From NCBI RefSeq assembly GCF_000378125.1, contig NZ_KB899244.1:62001-126000 (forward strand): a stretch of DNA of 64,000 nucleotides, read 5' to 3'. The position numbers were made by a program, and so were the translations under genes. Under the pieces are notes generated by a model. It was given only the letters and a program-made list of their open reading frames with translations. It searched no databases and had not been told where the DNA came from. Shown in pieces: positions 46,120 to 54,154 of this stretch. This DNA is from Rudaea cellulosilytica DSM 22992. GTDB taxonomy: Bacteria > Pseudomonadota > Gammaproteobacteria > Xanthomonadales > Rhodanobacteraceae. How positions within the stretch are numbered: position 1 is the first letter of the stretch; every line of letters starts with the position of its first letter.

Positions 46120-47187
46120 ATGTCGGAGAACCTGATGGACGCGTCCCGAGGGGTGCTGTACGCAATCGCCGCCGCCGTTCTGTTCGGCGCCAGCACGCCA
46201 TTCGCCAAAGGGTTGTTGGGCAGCATCGACCCGGTCCTGCTCGCCGGCTTGTTGTACGCGGGATCGGGAATCGGCCTCGGCGTGTGGCTGTTGCTGCGCA
46301 GACTGGCAGGGCCTCGATCGACAGAAGCTGCTTTGCAGAATCGCGACCTGCCCTGGCTCGCCGGTGCCGTAGCGTTCGGCGGCGTTCTCGGGCCGATGCT
46401 GTTGATGCTCGGCCTGCGCAACACGCCGGCGTCATCGGCGTCGCTGTTGCTCAATCTCGAAAGCGTGTTGACGGCGGTGCTGGCGTGGACCGTGTTCCGC
46501 GAGAACGTCGATCGCCGGGTGTTCCTGGGTATGGTCGCGATCGTGGCCGGCGGCGTGGTGCTGTCGTGGCAGCAGCAAACTGCCGCGGGAGTGCCATGGA
46601 GCGCGCTCGCCATCGCCGGCGCCTGCTTGTGCTGGGCGATCGACAACAACCTGACGCGAGTCGTTTCGAGCGGCGACCCGATCCACATCGCGGCGATCAA
46701 AGGCGGCGCGGCCGGCGCGGTCAACATCTGCATCGCCTTGAGTCTCGGCAGTCATTTTCCGGCTGCGAGCGCAGCGCTCGCGGCCGGCGCGATCGGCTTG
46801 GCGGGATACGGCGTCAGCCTGGTCTGTTTCGTGCTCGCCTTGCGCCATCTCGGTACGGCGCGCACCGGCGCGTATTTCTCGACAGCACCATTCGTCGGCG
46901 CCGCTTTATCGCTGCTGTTGTTTGCCGAACGACCCGACCCGGCGTTCTGGATTGCCGGCAGCCTGATGGCGATCGGCATCTGGCTGCACCTGAGCGAACG
47001 CCACGAGCACACGCACGAGCATGAAGCGCTCGAGCACGAGCATCGGCATCGTCACGACGAGCATCACCAACACGGGCACGATTTCCCGTGGGACAGTGAG
47101 GAGCCGCACAGCCATCCGCACAAACACGACGCGGTCGTGCACTCGCATCCGCACTTCCCCGATATCCATCACCGGCACGGCCATTGA
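46120..47187 (+). CDS. DMT (EamA) family transporter with His-rich C-terminal tail
   Basis: A 355-residue inner-membrane protein. Residues about 8-292 form ten membrane helices of two EamA repeats (GVLYAIAAAVLFGASTPFAK at the start, GGVLGPMLLMLGLRNTPAS in the first repeat, SLVCFVLALRHLGTARTGAY in the second). The last 62 residues (about 294-355) hold 23 histidines with Glu, Asp and Pro, an obvious metal-binding tail. It starts 9 bp after czcA and is almost certainly in the same operon, so it likely takes part in metal homeostasis rather than metabolite export. Direction and cargo are unknown. A start at GTG or the ATG at 46132 (MDASRG) is also possible. Confidence 0.88.
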   Translation: MSENLMDASRGVLYAIAAAVLFGASTPFAKGLLGSIDPVLLAGLLYAGSGIGLGVWLLLRRLAGPRSTEAALQNRDLPWLAGAVAFGGVLGPMLLMLGLRNTPASSASLLLNLESVLTAVLAWTVFRENVDRRVFLGMVAIVAGGVVLSWQQQTAAGVPWSALAIAGACLCWAIDNNLTRVVSSGDPIHIAAIKGGAAGAVNICIALSLGSHFPAASAALAAGAIGLAGYGVSLVCFVLALRHLGTARTGAYFSTAPFVGAALSLLLFAERPDPAFWIAGSLMAIGIWLHLSERHEHTHEHEALEHEHRHRHDEHHQHGHDFPWDSEEPHSHPHKHDAVVHSHPHFPDIHHRHGH

Positions 47188-47619
47188 AGCGCACATTCTC
47201 AATTTCCTTGACGGTCGGGTTCGCCTCGCGGCGTGAACGTCGCCGCGGCTGCGCGGCGACAGACGCGAAAGCGGCTGGACAAGTCCAGCAGCGACAAAGC
47301 CAAGGCCATGCCGAACGGGTGGTTGAGCAGCCGGTTCCGCGATCCCGAATTGCCACGTATCCTAGCCGCGGTGACCGCCACCAATCATGCCGCCGTCGAG
47401 GCAGCCCTGACGCGCTGGGCCGATACCTAGGTGTCTGTCGGCCGGTCAACGGCGTGTCTGGCTGATGAGCCGCGACCGTCGGACTGACCCGCGCGGCGGC
47501 CGAGCACCATACGGGGCCCGTGTACGGATAATTGCTCAAGGGGCTATACAAATGTGGCGGGTTTCGGTTAAAATCGGCGGCTGAATTTATTTACAGCCCT
47601 GATAAATACGGAAATTCCC
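47188..47619. other. 432-bp intergenic region ahead of the L36 gene
   Basis: I see no convincing gene here. A 65-codon GTG-initiated frame at 47233-47430 has no ribosome-binding site or family resemblance. The right end (47579-47607) carries the structured leader of the L36 gene described separately. The L36 promoter should be between 47500 and 47575, but no strong -35/-10 pair stands out. Confidence 0.45.
47579..47607 (+). promoter_or_regulatory. structured 5' leader of the L36 gene with two interleaved hairpins
   Basis: GGCTG (47579-47583) can pair with CAGCC (47594-47598), and ATTTAT (47585-47590) can pair with ATAAAT (47602-47607). The left arm of the second stem lies in the loop of the first, so the two are mutually exclusive or form a pseudoknot. 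The element ends 12 nt before the ATG, next to the GGAAA ribosome-binding site at 47610-47614. It may control translation of L36. It does not match a Zur-box consensus. Confidence 0.4.
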
Positions 47620-47745
47620 ATGAAAGTCCTGTCCTCGCTCAAATCCGCCAAGCAGCGTCATCGCGACTGCAAAGTCGTGCGCCGCCGCGGCAAAGTGTTC
47701 GTGATCTGCAAGAGCAACCCGCGTTTCAAGGCGCGTCAGCGCTGA
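47620..47745 (+). CDS. ykgO: 50S ribosomal protein L36, zinc-independent (C-minus) form
   Basis: A 41-residue ribosomal protein reading [20 protein letters not shown] onward and ending [13 protein letters not shown]. It matches YkgO, the alternative L36. The zinc-binding form has a C-x2-C-x12-C-x4-H ribbon; here only Cys17 and Cys30 remain and the other two ligands are replaced, so it should not hold zinc. In Escherichia coli and other bacteria the C-minus paralogues replace zinc-bearing L36 and L31 under zinc limitation. Whether a zinc-bearing L36 exists elsewhere in this genome cannot be seen. It is a single-gene unit with its own strong terminator 34 bp downstream. Confidence 0.95.
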   Translation: MKVLSSLKSAKQRHRDCKVVRRRGKVFVICKSNPRFKARQR

Positions 47746-47779
47746 GCCGGTCGCTCGGCTTCGCTAGCCGATCGTTGCT

Positions 47780-47814
47780 GTGAAGGCCGCCTTGGGGCGG
47801 CCTTCACGTTTTTG
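47780..47814 (+). terminator. strong intrinsic terminator after L36
   Basis: GTGAAGGCCGCC (47780-47791) pairs perfectly with GGCGGCCTTCAC (47796-47807): a 12-bp stem with a TTGG loop, followed by GTTTTTGG. It lies 34 bp after the L36 stop codon and isolates this gene from the next one on the same strand. Confidence 0.92.
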
Positions 47815-47920
47815 GACCGATCGATTTCCCAACCGCGCCGTTTGCCGTGTGCAATCTTGCAACGGTCATGCTGCCTTGGCACCATCGACTGCGTAGATTC
47901 GCCAACTTGGAGAATGAGCC

Positions 47921-48265
47921 ATGCCGCTGCACCGTTCTTCGCTCGCCGCCGCGTCCGCCCTGCTCGCCCTTGGCGCGCTCGGCAGCGCACACGCCGATAC
48001 CTTGCTGATCGATCGCGTCCAGCAGGAGCGTAGCCACGCCACGCCAGCACGCGGCCTGTCGATGGCGCAGGTCGAAAGACAGTACGGCGCGCCACTGAGC
48101 AAACTGTCGCCGGCCGGCGGCGATTCCCGCTGGCATCCGACGATCAACCGCTGGGCCTACCCGAACTACACCGTGTATTTCGAACGCGACCGGGTAATCG
48201 ACACGGTGATCAATCGCGTTTCGGCGGACGAGATCGGGCCCAAGGGCGCCGCGCCGAACCGATGA
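47921..48265 (+). CDS. small exported protein of unknown function
   Basis: A 114-residue protein with a clear signal peptide (SSLAAASALLALGALGSAHA, cut before DTLLIDRV). The mature part has a helical MAQVERQYGAPLSK segment, then a WHPTINRWAYPNYTVYFERD strand pair and VIDTVIN. The order (motif like VxxxYGxP, then aromatic strands) resembles the small BamE/OmlA fold, in which such proteins scaffold outer-membrane complexes; this is a structural guess. No lipobox cysteine is present. Its stop overlaps the agmatine deiminase start by 4 bp, so it is co-translated with that operon. Confidence 0.75.
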   Translation: MPLHRSSLAAASALLALGALGSAHADTLLIDRVQQERSHATPARGLSMAQVERQYGAPLSKLSPAGGDSRWHPTINRWAYPNYTVYFERDRVIDTVINRVSADEIGPKGAAPNR

Positions 48266-49296
48266 CGCCGTCCATCTTCCGCCTGCCCGCGGAGTGGGAA
48301 GCACAGGATGGCGTACTGCTCGCGTGGCCGCACGCCGAAACTGACTGGGCACCGCGGCTCGAACAGGTTGAAGCCACCTGTGCCGCGCTGATTTCCGCGA
48401 TTTCCCGCCATGAACGCGTCGTGCTCTGCGTCGCCGGCGAGTCCGTCCGGGCGCACGCCGAGCGACAGCTACATATTGCCGGGGCACATGCCGAGAACGT
48501 GCACTTCGTCGCCGTCGAATACGACGACACCTGGTTGCGCGATTCCGGGCCGATCACCCTCGCCGACGGCAAGCGTTTTCGCCTGACCGACTTCCGTTTC
48601 ACCGGTTGGGGGGGCAAGTTCGGCGCGAGTCGCGACGATGCGCTGATCGGCAATCTGATCGTTCGCGACGTATTCGCGCCCGCCGAGCATGCACGCGTCG
48701 ACTGGGCGCTCGAAGGCGGAGCGATTGAATCGGATGGCAAGGGCACGATCCTGACGACCTGGCGCTGCCTGCACCAGCGCCATCCGGAACAGAGCCGCGA
48801 GGAAATGTCGCAACTGCTGCGCGACAAGCTAGCCGCGCAGCGCGTGCTGTGGCTCGAACACGGCTATCTGCAGGGCGACGACACCGACGCACACATCGAC
48901 ACGCTCGCGCGCTTCGCGCCGGACGATGCGATCGTGTTCCAGGCCTGCGACGACGCAAGCGACACCCATTACGGCGAACTCGCGCGCATGCGCGACGAAC
49001 TTGCTGCACTGCGCACGATCGACGGCCGGCCGTATCGCCTGCATGCCCTGCCCTGGGCCAAACCGATTCTCGACGATGGCCGCCGCCTGGCCGCGTCGTA
49101 CGCGAACTATCTGATCGTCGACGGCGCCGTACTGGTGCCGGCCTACGGCGATGCCGCCGATTCGGAAGCTGCGCAAATCATCGGCGCCGCGCATCCGGGT
49201 CGCGAAGTCATACCCATCCCTTGCCGCCCGCTGATCTGGCAGAACGGCAGTCTGCACTGCATGACCATGCAGTTGCCGCGAGGAGTGCTGAAGTGA
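48262..49296 (+). CDS. aguA: agmatine deiminase
   Basis: A 344-residue guanidino-group-modifying enzyme (PPAD fold). It has LLAWPHAETDW at the N terminus, WLRDSGPITL and FTGWGGKFG, LEGGAIESDGKGT with the catalytic Glu region, DDTDAHIDTLARF with the catalytic His, and GSLHCMTMQLP with the nucleophile Cys near the C terminus. It hydrolyses agmatine to N-carbamoylputrescine and ammonia in the cytoplasm. The next gene encodes the second enzyme of the pathway, with start and stop overlapping by 4 bp, which confirms the assignment. Confidence 0.94.
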   Translation: MTPSIFRLPAEWEAQDGVLLAWPHAETDWAPRLEQVEATCAALISAISRHERVVLCVAGESVRAHAERQLHIAGAHAENVHFVAVEYDDTWLRDSGPITLADGKRFRLTDFRFTGWGGKFGASRDDALIGNLIVRDVFAPAEHARVDWALEGGAIESDGKGTILTTWRCLHQRHPEQSREEMSQLLRDKLAAQRVLWLEHGYLQGDDTDAHIDTLARFAPDDAIVFQACDDASDTHYGELARMRDELAALRTIDGRPYRLHALPWAKPILDDGRRLAASYANYLIVDGAVLVPAYGDAADSEAAQIIGAAHPGREVIPIPCRPLIWQNGSLHCMTMQLPRGVLK

Positions 49297-50177
49297 GCAA
49301 GACACTGCGGGTTGCATTGCTGCAGGAAACCGACCGCGGCAGCCGCGAGGCAAATCTCGACGCGATCGAGGCCGGTTTGCGCGAAGCAGCCAAGGCCGGT
49401 GCCGCACTCGTGCTGCTGCAGGAACTGCACAACGGGCCGTATTTCTGCCAGCACGAAAGCGTCGCCGAATTCGATCGCGCCGAACCGATTCCGGGGCCGA
49501 GCACCGAGCGCCTCGGCGCGCTCGCGGCCGAACTCAAGCTCGTCGTCGTCGCTTCGCTATTCGAGCGGCGTGCGGCCGGCCTTTACCACAACACCGCTGT
49601 CGTCTTCGATGCTGCAAAGGATATTTGTGGAAAATACCGCAAAATGCACATCCCAGACGATCCGGCGTTCTACGAAAAGTTCTACTTCACGCCCGGCGAC
49701 CTCGGCTTCGAGCCGATCCAGACCTCGGTCGGCAAGCTCGGCCTGCTCGTCTGCTGGGACCAGTGGTATCCGGAGGGTGCGCGCCTGATGGCGCTGGCCG
49801 GCGCCGACTTGCTGCTCTACCCGACCGCGATCGGCTGGGATCCGGGCGACGACGACGCAGAGAAATCGCGCCAGCGCGACGCCTGGATCACCGTGCAGCG
49901 CGGCCACGCCGTAGCCAACGGCCTGCCGCTGCTCGCCTGCAATCGCACCGGCTTCGAGGCCGCTCCCGACGCCGCGCGCGGAATCCAATTCTGGGGATCG
50001 AGCTTCGTCGCCGGCCCGCAGGGCGAATTCCTCGCGCAGGCATCGACCGACAAACGCGAGTTGCTGATCGTCGACATCGACATGCAGCGCAGCGAAAACG
50101 TGCGTCGCATCTGGCCGTTCCTGCGCGACCGACGCATCGATGCCTATGCGGATCTGCTCAAGCGTTTCCGCGACTGA
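49293..50177 (+). CDS. aguB: N-carbamoylputrescine amidase
   Basis: A 294-residue nitrilase-superfamily enzyme with the Glu-Lys-Cys triad in LLQELHNGPYF, KYRKMHIPDD and LLVCWDQWYPE. The HIPDDPAFYEKFYFTPGD segment is specific to N-carbamoylputrescine amidase. It converts N-carbamoylputrescine to putrescine, CO2 and ammonia. The start is GTG at 49293, overlapping the aguA stop (GTGA), with AGGAG at 49281-49285; a much longer open frame upstream overlaps aguA and is not coding. Together with AguA this gives arginine-derived agmatine to putrescine. Confidence 0.94.
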   Translation: MSKTLRVALLQETDRGSREANLDAIEAGLREAAKAGAALVLLQELHNGPYFCQHESVAEFDRAEPIPGPSTERLGALAAELKLVVVASLFERRAAGLYHNTAVVFDAAKDICGKYRKMHIPDDPAFYEKFYFTPGDLGFEPIQTSVGKLGLLVCWDQWYPEGARLMALAGADLLLYPTAIGWDPGDDDAEKSRQRDAWITVQRGHAVANGLPLLACNRTGFEAAPDAARGIQFWGSSFVAGPQGEFLAQASTDKRELLIVDIDMQRSENVRRIWPFLRDRRIDAYADLLKRFRD

Positions 50178-50216
50178 ACCATTCTTTCGTCGTTTCGGCG
50201 GTTGAAAGCCGCGCGA

Positions 50217-51467
50217 ATGGCGACAAAAAAGCAAGCAATGAACGATCTGGCTTCCCTCACTCCGTCTGTCACCGACCAGCCGCTCGCACGCATTACCCGC
50301 GACGGCGTCGAATACACCCTGCTTGGCACCGCGCACGTCTCGCGCGCCTCAGTCGCTGCCGTGCGCGAACTGATCGAATCGGAAAATTTCGACGCGATCG
50401 CGGTCGAACTCTGCGACACGCGTTACCGCGCGCTGCGTGACCGCGAGGCCTGGCGCAATCTCGATCTGCTGCAGATCATCCGCCAGGGCAAGGCCGGCAT
50501 GGTCGCGGCCAATCTCGCGTTGTCGGCCTATCAGCGCCGCCTCGCCGAGCAATTTGGCATCGAGCCTGGCGCGGAGATGAAGACCGCCGCGGAACTCGCC
50601 GAGGCGCAGCACAAGCCGGTGTGGCTGATCGATCGCGAAGTGGCGACGACGCTCAAGCGCGCCTATCGCAGCGTCGGTTTCCTGCAGCGCTTCGGCCTGC
50701 TCGGCGGTCTCGTGGCGAGTCTGTTCGAGCGCGGCGAAGTCGCCGAGGCCGACATCGAGAAGCTCAAACAGGGCGACATGCTGCAAAGCGCGTTCAGCGA
50801 ATTCGCCGAGCAATCGGAGCCGTTGTTCCGCAGCCTGATCGCCGAGCGCGACAGTTTCATGTCCGCGCGGCTGCGCGAGGAAAGCGCGAAGGCGCAGGTG
50901 CTCGGCGCACCGGTCAAGCGCGTGCTTGCGGTGATCGGCGCCGGGCACCTCGCCGGCATGACCCGCGAAATCGAAGCGCAGCATGACGATCCGGCTACGC
51001 TCACGCAATCGCTCAACGCGTCGCCGCCGGCGTCTTCACTGCCGAAGTGGATCGGTTTCGGCGTGCTCGCCGTCATCATCGGTGCGATCGCCTATACGTT
51101 CACGCGCGGCGCGCACTTCGGCGTCGAGGCGATCAAGGTGTGGGTATTGTTCACCGGAGGATTCGCCGCGCTCGGCGTGCTGCTCGGCGGCGGCCATATT
51201 CTGAGCGCGCTGACCGCATTCGTGGTCGGGCCGCTCAAACCGTTCCGTCCGTTCGTGCCGGTCGGCGCGGTCGCAGCGGCGGTCGAAATGTCCCTACGTC
51301 GGCCGCGCGTAGCCGATTTCGAATCGCTGCGCGACGATGTGATCGACTGGCGCGGCTGGTGGAAGAACCGCGTCTCGCGCACCCTGCTGGTCTTCCTGCT
51401 GGGTAATTTCGGCATGATCCTCGGCGAATACCTCGCCGGTATCCGCATTCTGAGCAAGCTCCTATGA
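50217..51467 (+). CDS. TraB domain-containing membrane protein
   Basis: A 416-residue protein. The N-terminal TraB/PrgY domain (about 20-250) has YTLLGTAHVSRASVAAVREL, AIAVELCDTRYRAL and VLAVIGAGHLAGM, the conserved His/Glu motifs of a metalloprotease-like fold shared with Tiki and pheromone-shutdown protein PrgY. The C-terminal third has about four membrane helices (SLPKWIGFGVLAVIIGAIAY, then VWVLFTGGFAALGVLLGGG, and two more to the end). The function in bacteria is unknown. The start at ATG 50217 lacks a clear ribosome-binding site and 50238 is an alternative. The stop overlaps the DUF349 gene by 4 bp. Confidence 0.85.
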   Translation: MATKKQAMNDLASLTPSVTDQPLARITRDGVEYTLLGTAHVSRASVAAVRELIESENFDAIAVELCDTRYRALRDREAWRNLDLLQIIRQGKAGMVAANLALSAYQRRLAEQFGIEPGAEMKTAAELAEAQHKPVWLIDREVATTLKRAYRSVGFLQRFGLLGGLVASLFERGEVAEADIEKLKQGDMLQSAFSEFAEQSEPLFRSLIAERDSFMSARLREESAKAQVLGAPVKRVLAVIGAGHLAGMTREIEAQHDDPATLTQSLNASPPASSLPKWIGFGVLAVIIGAIAYTFTRGAHFGVEAIKVWVLFTGGFAALGVLLGGGHILSALTAFVVGPLKPFRPFVPVGAVAAAVEMSLRRPRVADFESLRDDVIDWRGWWKNRVSRTLLVFLLGNFGMILGEYLAGIRILSKLL

Positions 51468-53938
51468 ATCTCGCGCGTCTGCTGTTCAAACCCAAGTGGC
51501 AGGACAAGAAGGCCGAGGTGCGCCGCGCTACTGTCGCTTCCGCCGATGATGCCGAACTGATCGCCGCGCTGCCGCAGCTCGTGCGCGCCGATGCCGATGC
51601 AAGCGTGCGCCTGGCCGCGCTCAAGCGCCTCGGCGATTACGAGGCCTGGCGCGAACGCTCGACCGGCGACGCCGATGCCGGGGTGCGCCGCGCGGCCCGC
51701 GATGCTTACCTCGCCCTACTCTGTTCCAACAATGCGCGCGTGCCCGCATTGTCGCGGCGCATTGCCGAACTCGAGACGCTGAGCGCGGACGAACTCGAAC
51801 GGGTTGCCAGCCAAGCGGCCGACCGCGATCTGCGCGCCAGCGCGCTCGCGCAAGCTAGCCGCCCGGCCCTGCTTGCCGAGCGCGCGGTCGCCGATCCTGA
51901 TGGCGCGATCCGCCTCGCAGCGCTCGAACGCGTCGTCGACATTGCGACTCTCGAGCGCATCGCCGAACGCGCGCGCAAAACCGACAAGGCCATCAGCCGG
52001 CGCGCGCGCGAATTGATCGAGGCACGTCGCATTGGCAGCGGCGACGCAACCGCCGTCGCGCAAAAGGCCCGCGTCCTGTGCGAACGCATGGAGGCACTGG
52101 TGCGCGCGCCCAGCGGCGACGACACGGTTTACGATGCGATCGTGCGCGATTGGAATGCGCTGGGCAGCGCGGTGCCGACCCATCTGCTCGCCCGCTATTG
52201 CGGCGCCGATGCGCTCGTGCGGCAGACAAAGATCAACGCTCAGAATCCGGCGCCTCGCGTGACCGCAGCCGACACCAAGGAAGCCGAGCCTGAAGCGCAT
52301 GTCGCCATATCCGCCGCAGCGAGCGCCGAAATGTTGGCATCGCAGGCACGTTTCGACGCTGCGCTCGCGAACGCGGCCAGCGAAGCGCAACGCGAGCGCG
52401 AGCTACGCCGCGCGCATCTGCACGAAATGGAACAGACCCTGCCGCGCTACGCCGCCGCACTCGAAGCCGGCACGGTTTCGGCAGCGCATGCGCTGCATGA
52501 TCGACTGCTCAATCTGGGCGCGATGGTCGTGCCATTGCCGGCTGCACTTGAAGCCAAGCTGGCGCCGCTGCACGCGCATTACGCCGCGCTCAAGCAACAG
52601 CAGACCTGGGCCAACCGGCGGCGGCGCGAGATGCTCTGCGACGACGTCGAGCAACTGGCCCAATCCGGCTTGCATCCCGACGCGCTTGCGCTGCGCGTGC
52701 GCGAGGCGCGAGAGGAATGGCAGCGCCTCGATGCCGCCGAGGGCATTTCCGGCAACGCCGAAGCGGGGCCGACGCGGCGCTTTCACGCCCTCTGCCATCG
52801 CGTGCTGAAGCCAGCGAAGGTGTATTTCGACAAGCGCGACGAGGTGCGCAAGTCGCACGCCGGCGAGATCGACAAACTGCTGCAGGAGACCGCCGCACTA
52901 GCGGATGAGATCGTCGATTGGAAAGCGATCGGACAACTGCGCCAAAAGCTCGGCGATGCGCTGCGTTCGCTCGACGGCGTCGATCCACGCACGCGCACGG
53001 CGCTTGCCAAGCAACTCAAGGCGGCGATCGATCGGCTCGCACTGCGCCTCGACGCACATGCGGATGAAGTCGAAGCGGTCAAGCGACGTTTGATCACGCG
53101 CGCCACGGCCTTGCAGCAGCACAGCGACGGTCGCGCTGTTGCGCGTGACGCGCGTGAACTGCAGGCGCAATGGACCGCGCTGGGCCAGGGTCGCCGCGGC
53201 AGCGACCAGCGCCTCTGGAAAGAATTCCGCGCTGCTCTAGATGCCGCGTTCGGCCAGCTCGACGCAGCACGCAAGCAGCGCGACGAACAGTCGTCGGCGA
53301 CGCGCACGCAGGCAGAAAATCTGCTCGCCGAAATCGAAACCTTGCGCGCCGACGATGCGCACGAGACGAAAGCACAGCTGCGCGACATCGACGCGCGCTG
53401 GCAGGCGCTGGGCTCCCCCGATCGCGCGCTCGAGCAGCGCTATCGCAAAGCGCGCGATGCATTCGAGTCGAGCTTGCAGGGCGCCGCGCGGCGCAAGCGC
53501 CTGGCGCGCTACACCGAAGCACTGGCGAAATACGCGCTGCTACGTGCCGTCGAAACCGGTGCGCAAACAGCGGACGCGGTCCTCGCGCAATGGAACGAGC
53601 GCCCTGCGCCGGCCGAATTCGCAGCCGCGCTCGATGCCCGCTTCGCGCGCGCGACGGCGGCTTCGGCTGTCGAGGAGCAAGACGAAAATCCGGCGCGCGA
53701 CCTGCTCATCGAGCTCGAATTCTTCGCCGGTGTCGAAACGCCGGGCGAAGACCGCCAGCGGCGCATGAACTTCCAGGTGCAGCGCCTGGCCTCGCGCATG
53801 CGCGACCGCAGCGCGGTCACGCCGGAGTCCGAGCTGTCACGGCTGATGCTTGCCTGGTTCGCCCAGGAACCACAGGCCTTCGAAGTCGAAGGCCGTTTCG
53901 TACACGCAGCCACAGCCGCCGTCCAAACGCTGCCTTGA
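51464..53938 (+). CDS. DUF349 domain-containing coiled-coil protein
   Basis: An 824-residue, highly charged, Ala/Arg-rich helical protein without signal peptide. The N-terminal 200 residues look like HEAT-type repeats (VRLAALKRLGDYEAW, then GVRRAARDAYLALL and IRLAALERVVD). The rest has DUF349 repeats, with aromatic-Lys segments such as KVYFDKRDEVRKSH, LWKEFRAALDAAFGQLD and QRYRKARDAFESSL at regular spacing. DUF349 proteins are widespread in bacteria; their molecular function is not settled. It is translationally coupled to the TraB gene. A diverged copy of an internal part (about residues 283-337) is found at 55505-55669. Confidence 0.85.
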   Translation: MNLARLLFKPKWQDKKAEVRRATVASADDAELIAALPQLVRADADASVRLAALKRLGDYEAWRERSTGDADAGVRRAARDAYLALLCSNNARVPALSRRIAELETLSADELERVASQAADRDLRASALAQASRPALLAERAVADPDGAIRLAALERVVDIATLERIAERARKTDKAISRRARELIEARRIGSGDATAVAQKARVLCERMEALVRAPSGDDTVYDAIVRDWNALGSAVPTHLLARYCGADALVRQTKINAQNPAPRVTAADTKEAEPEAHVAISAAASAEMLASQARFDAALANAASEAQRERELRRAHLHEMEQTLPRYAAALEAGTVSAAHALHDRLLNLGAMVVPLPAALEAKLAPLHAHYAALKQQQTWANRRRREMLCDDVEQLAQSGLHPDALALRVREAREEWQRLDAAEGISGNAEAGPTRRFHALCHRVLKPAKVYFDKRDEVRKSHAGEIDKLLQETAALADEIVDWKAIGQLRQKLGDALRSLDGVDPRTRTALAKQLKAAIDRLALRLDAHADEVEAVKRRLITRATALQQHSDGRAVARDARELQAQWTALGQGRRGSDQRLWKEFRAALDAAFGQLDAARKQRDEQSSATRTQAENLLAEIETLRADDAHETKAQLRDIDARWQALGSPDRALEQRYRKARDAFESSLQGAARRKRLARYTEALAKYALLRAVETGAQTADAVLAQWNERPAPAEFAAALDARFARATAASAVEEQDENPARDLLIELEFFAGVETPGEDRQRRMNFQVQRLASRMRDRSAVTPESELSRLMLAWFAQEPQAFEVEGRFVHAATAAVQTLP

Positions 53939-54086
53939 TCGCGTCGGCAGCGGCGACATTTCCCGCGCCTCGAACTTGATGCGGAACGCAACTCCGCAAC
54001 GATGTCGAAAACCTGCGAGGACGGAATCCGCGCCAGCTTTGCCGCGGATGAACCGCGGCTGGTCGAGCGAATTTCTCAGGGAAAAT

Positions 54087-54111
54087 GCCCGCAGTCCGCA
54101 GGACTGCGGGC
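54087..54111. terminator. bidirectional-type hairpin between convergent genes
   Basis: GCCCGCAGTCC (54087-54097) pairs perfectly with GGACTGCGGGC (54101-54111) over 11 bp with a 3-nt loop. Read on the - strand it is followed by ATTTTCCC, a weak U run, 43 bp beyond the stop of the secreted-protein gene. On the + strand no U run follows. It probably terminates the - strand gene. Confidence 0.7.
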
Positions 54112-54154
54112 CAATCGCACCACTGCGGCGAGACTCGCCGGTTCTGCAGCTTGA

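Noticed and set aside
46981-47187. Short CAC/GAG-rich repeats suggesting a tandem DNA repeat
   Set aside because: They are simply the codons of the His/Glu-rich protein tail, with no constant repeat unit.
47233-47430. 65-codon GTG-started frame before L36
   Set aside because: No Shine-Dalgarno, no family resemblance, and an equally long frame exists on the opposite strand.
48849-49292. Upstream extension of aguB overlapping aguA
   Set aside because: The nitrilase fold begins at the GTG at 49293, which has a good ribosome-binding site and a 4-bp overlap with the aguA stop.
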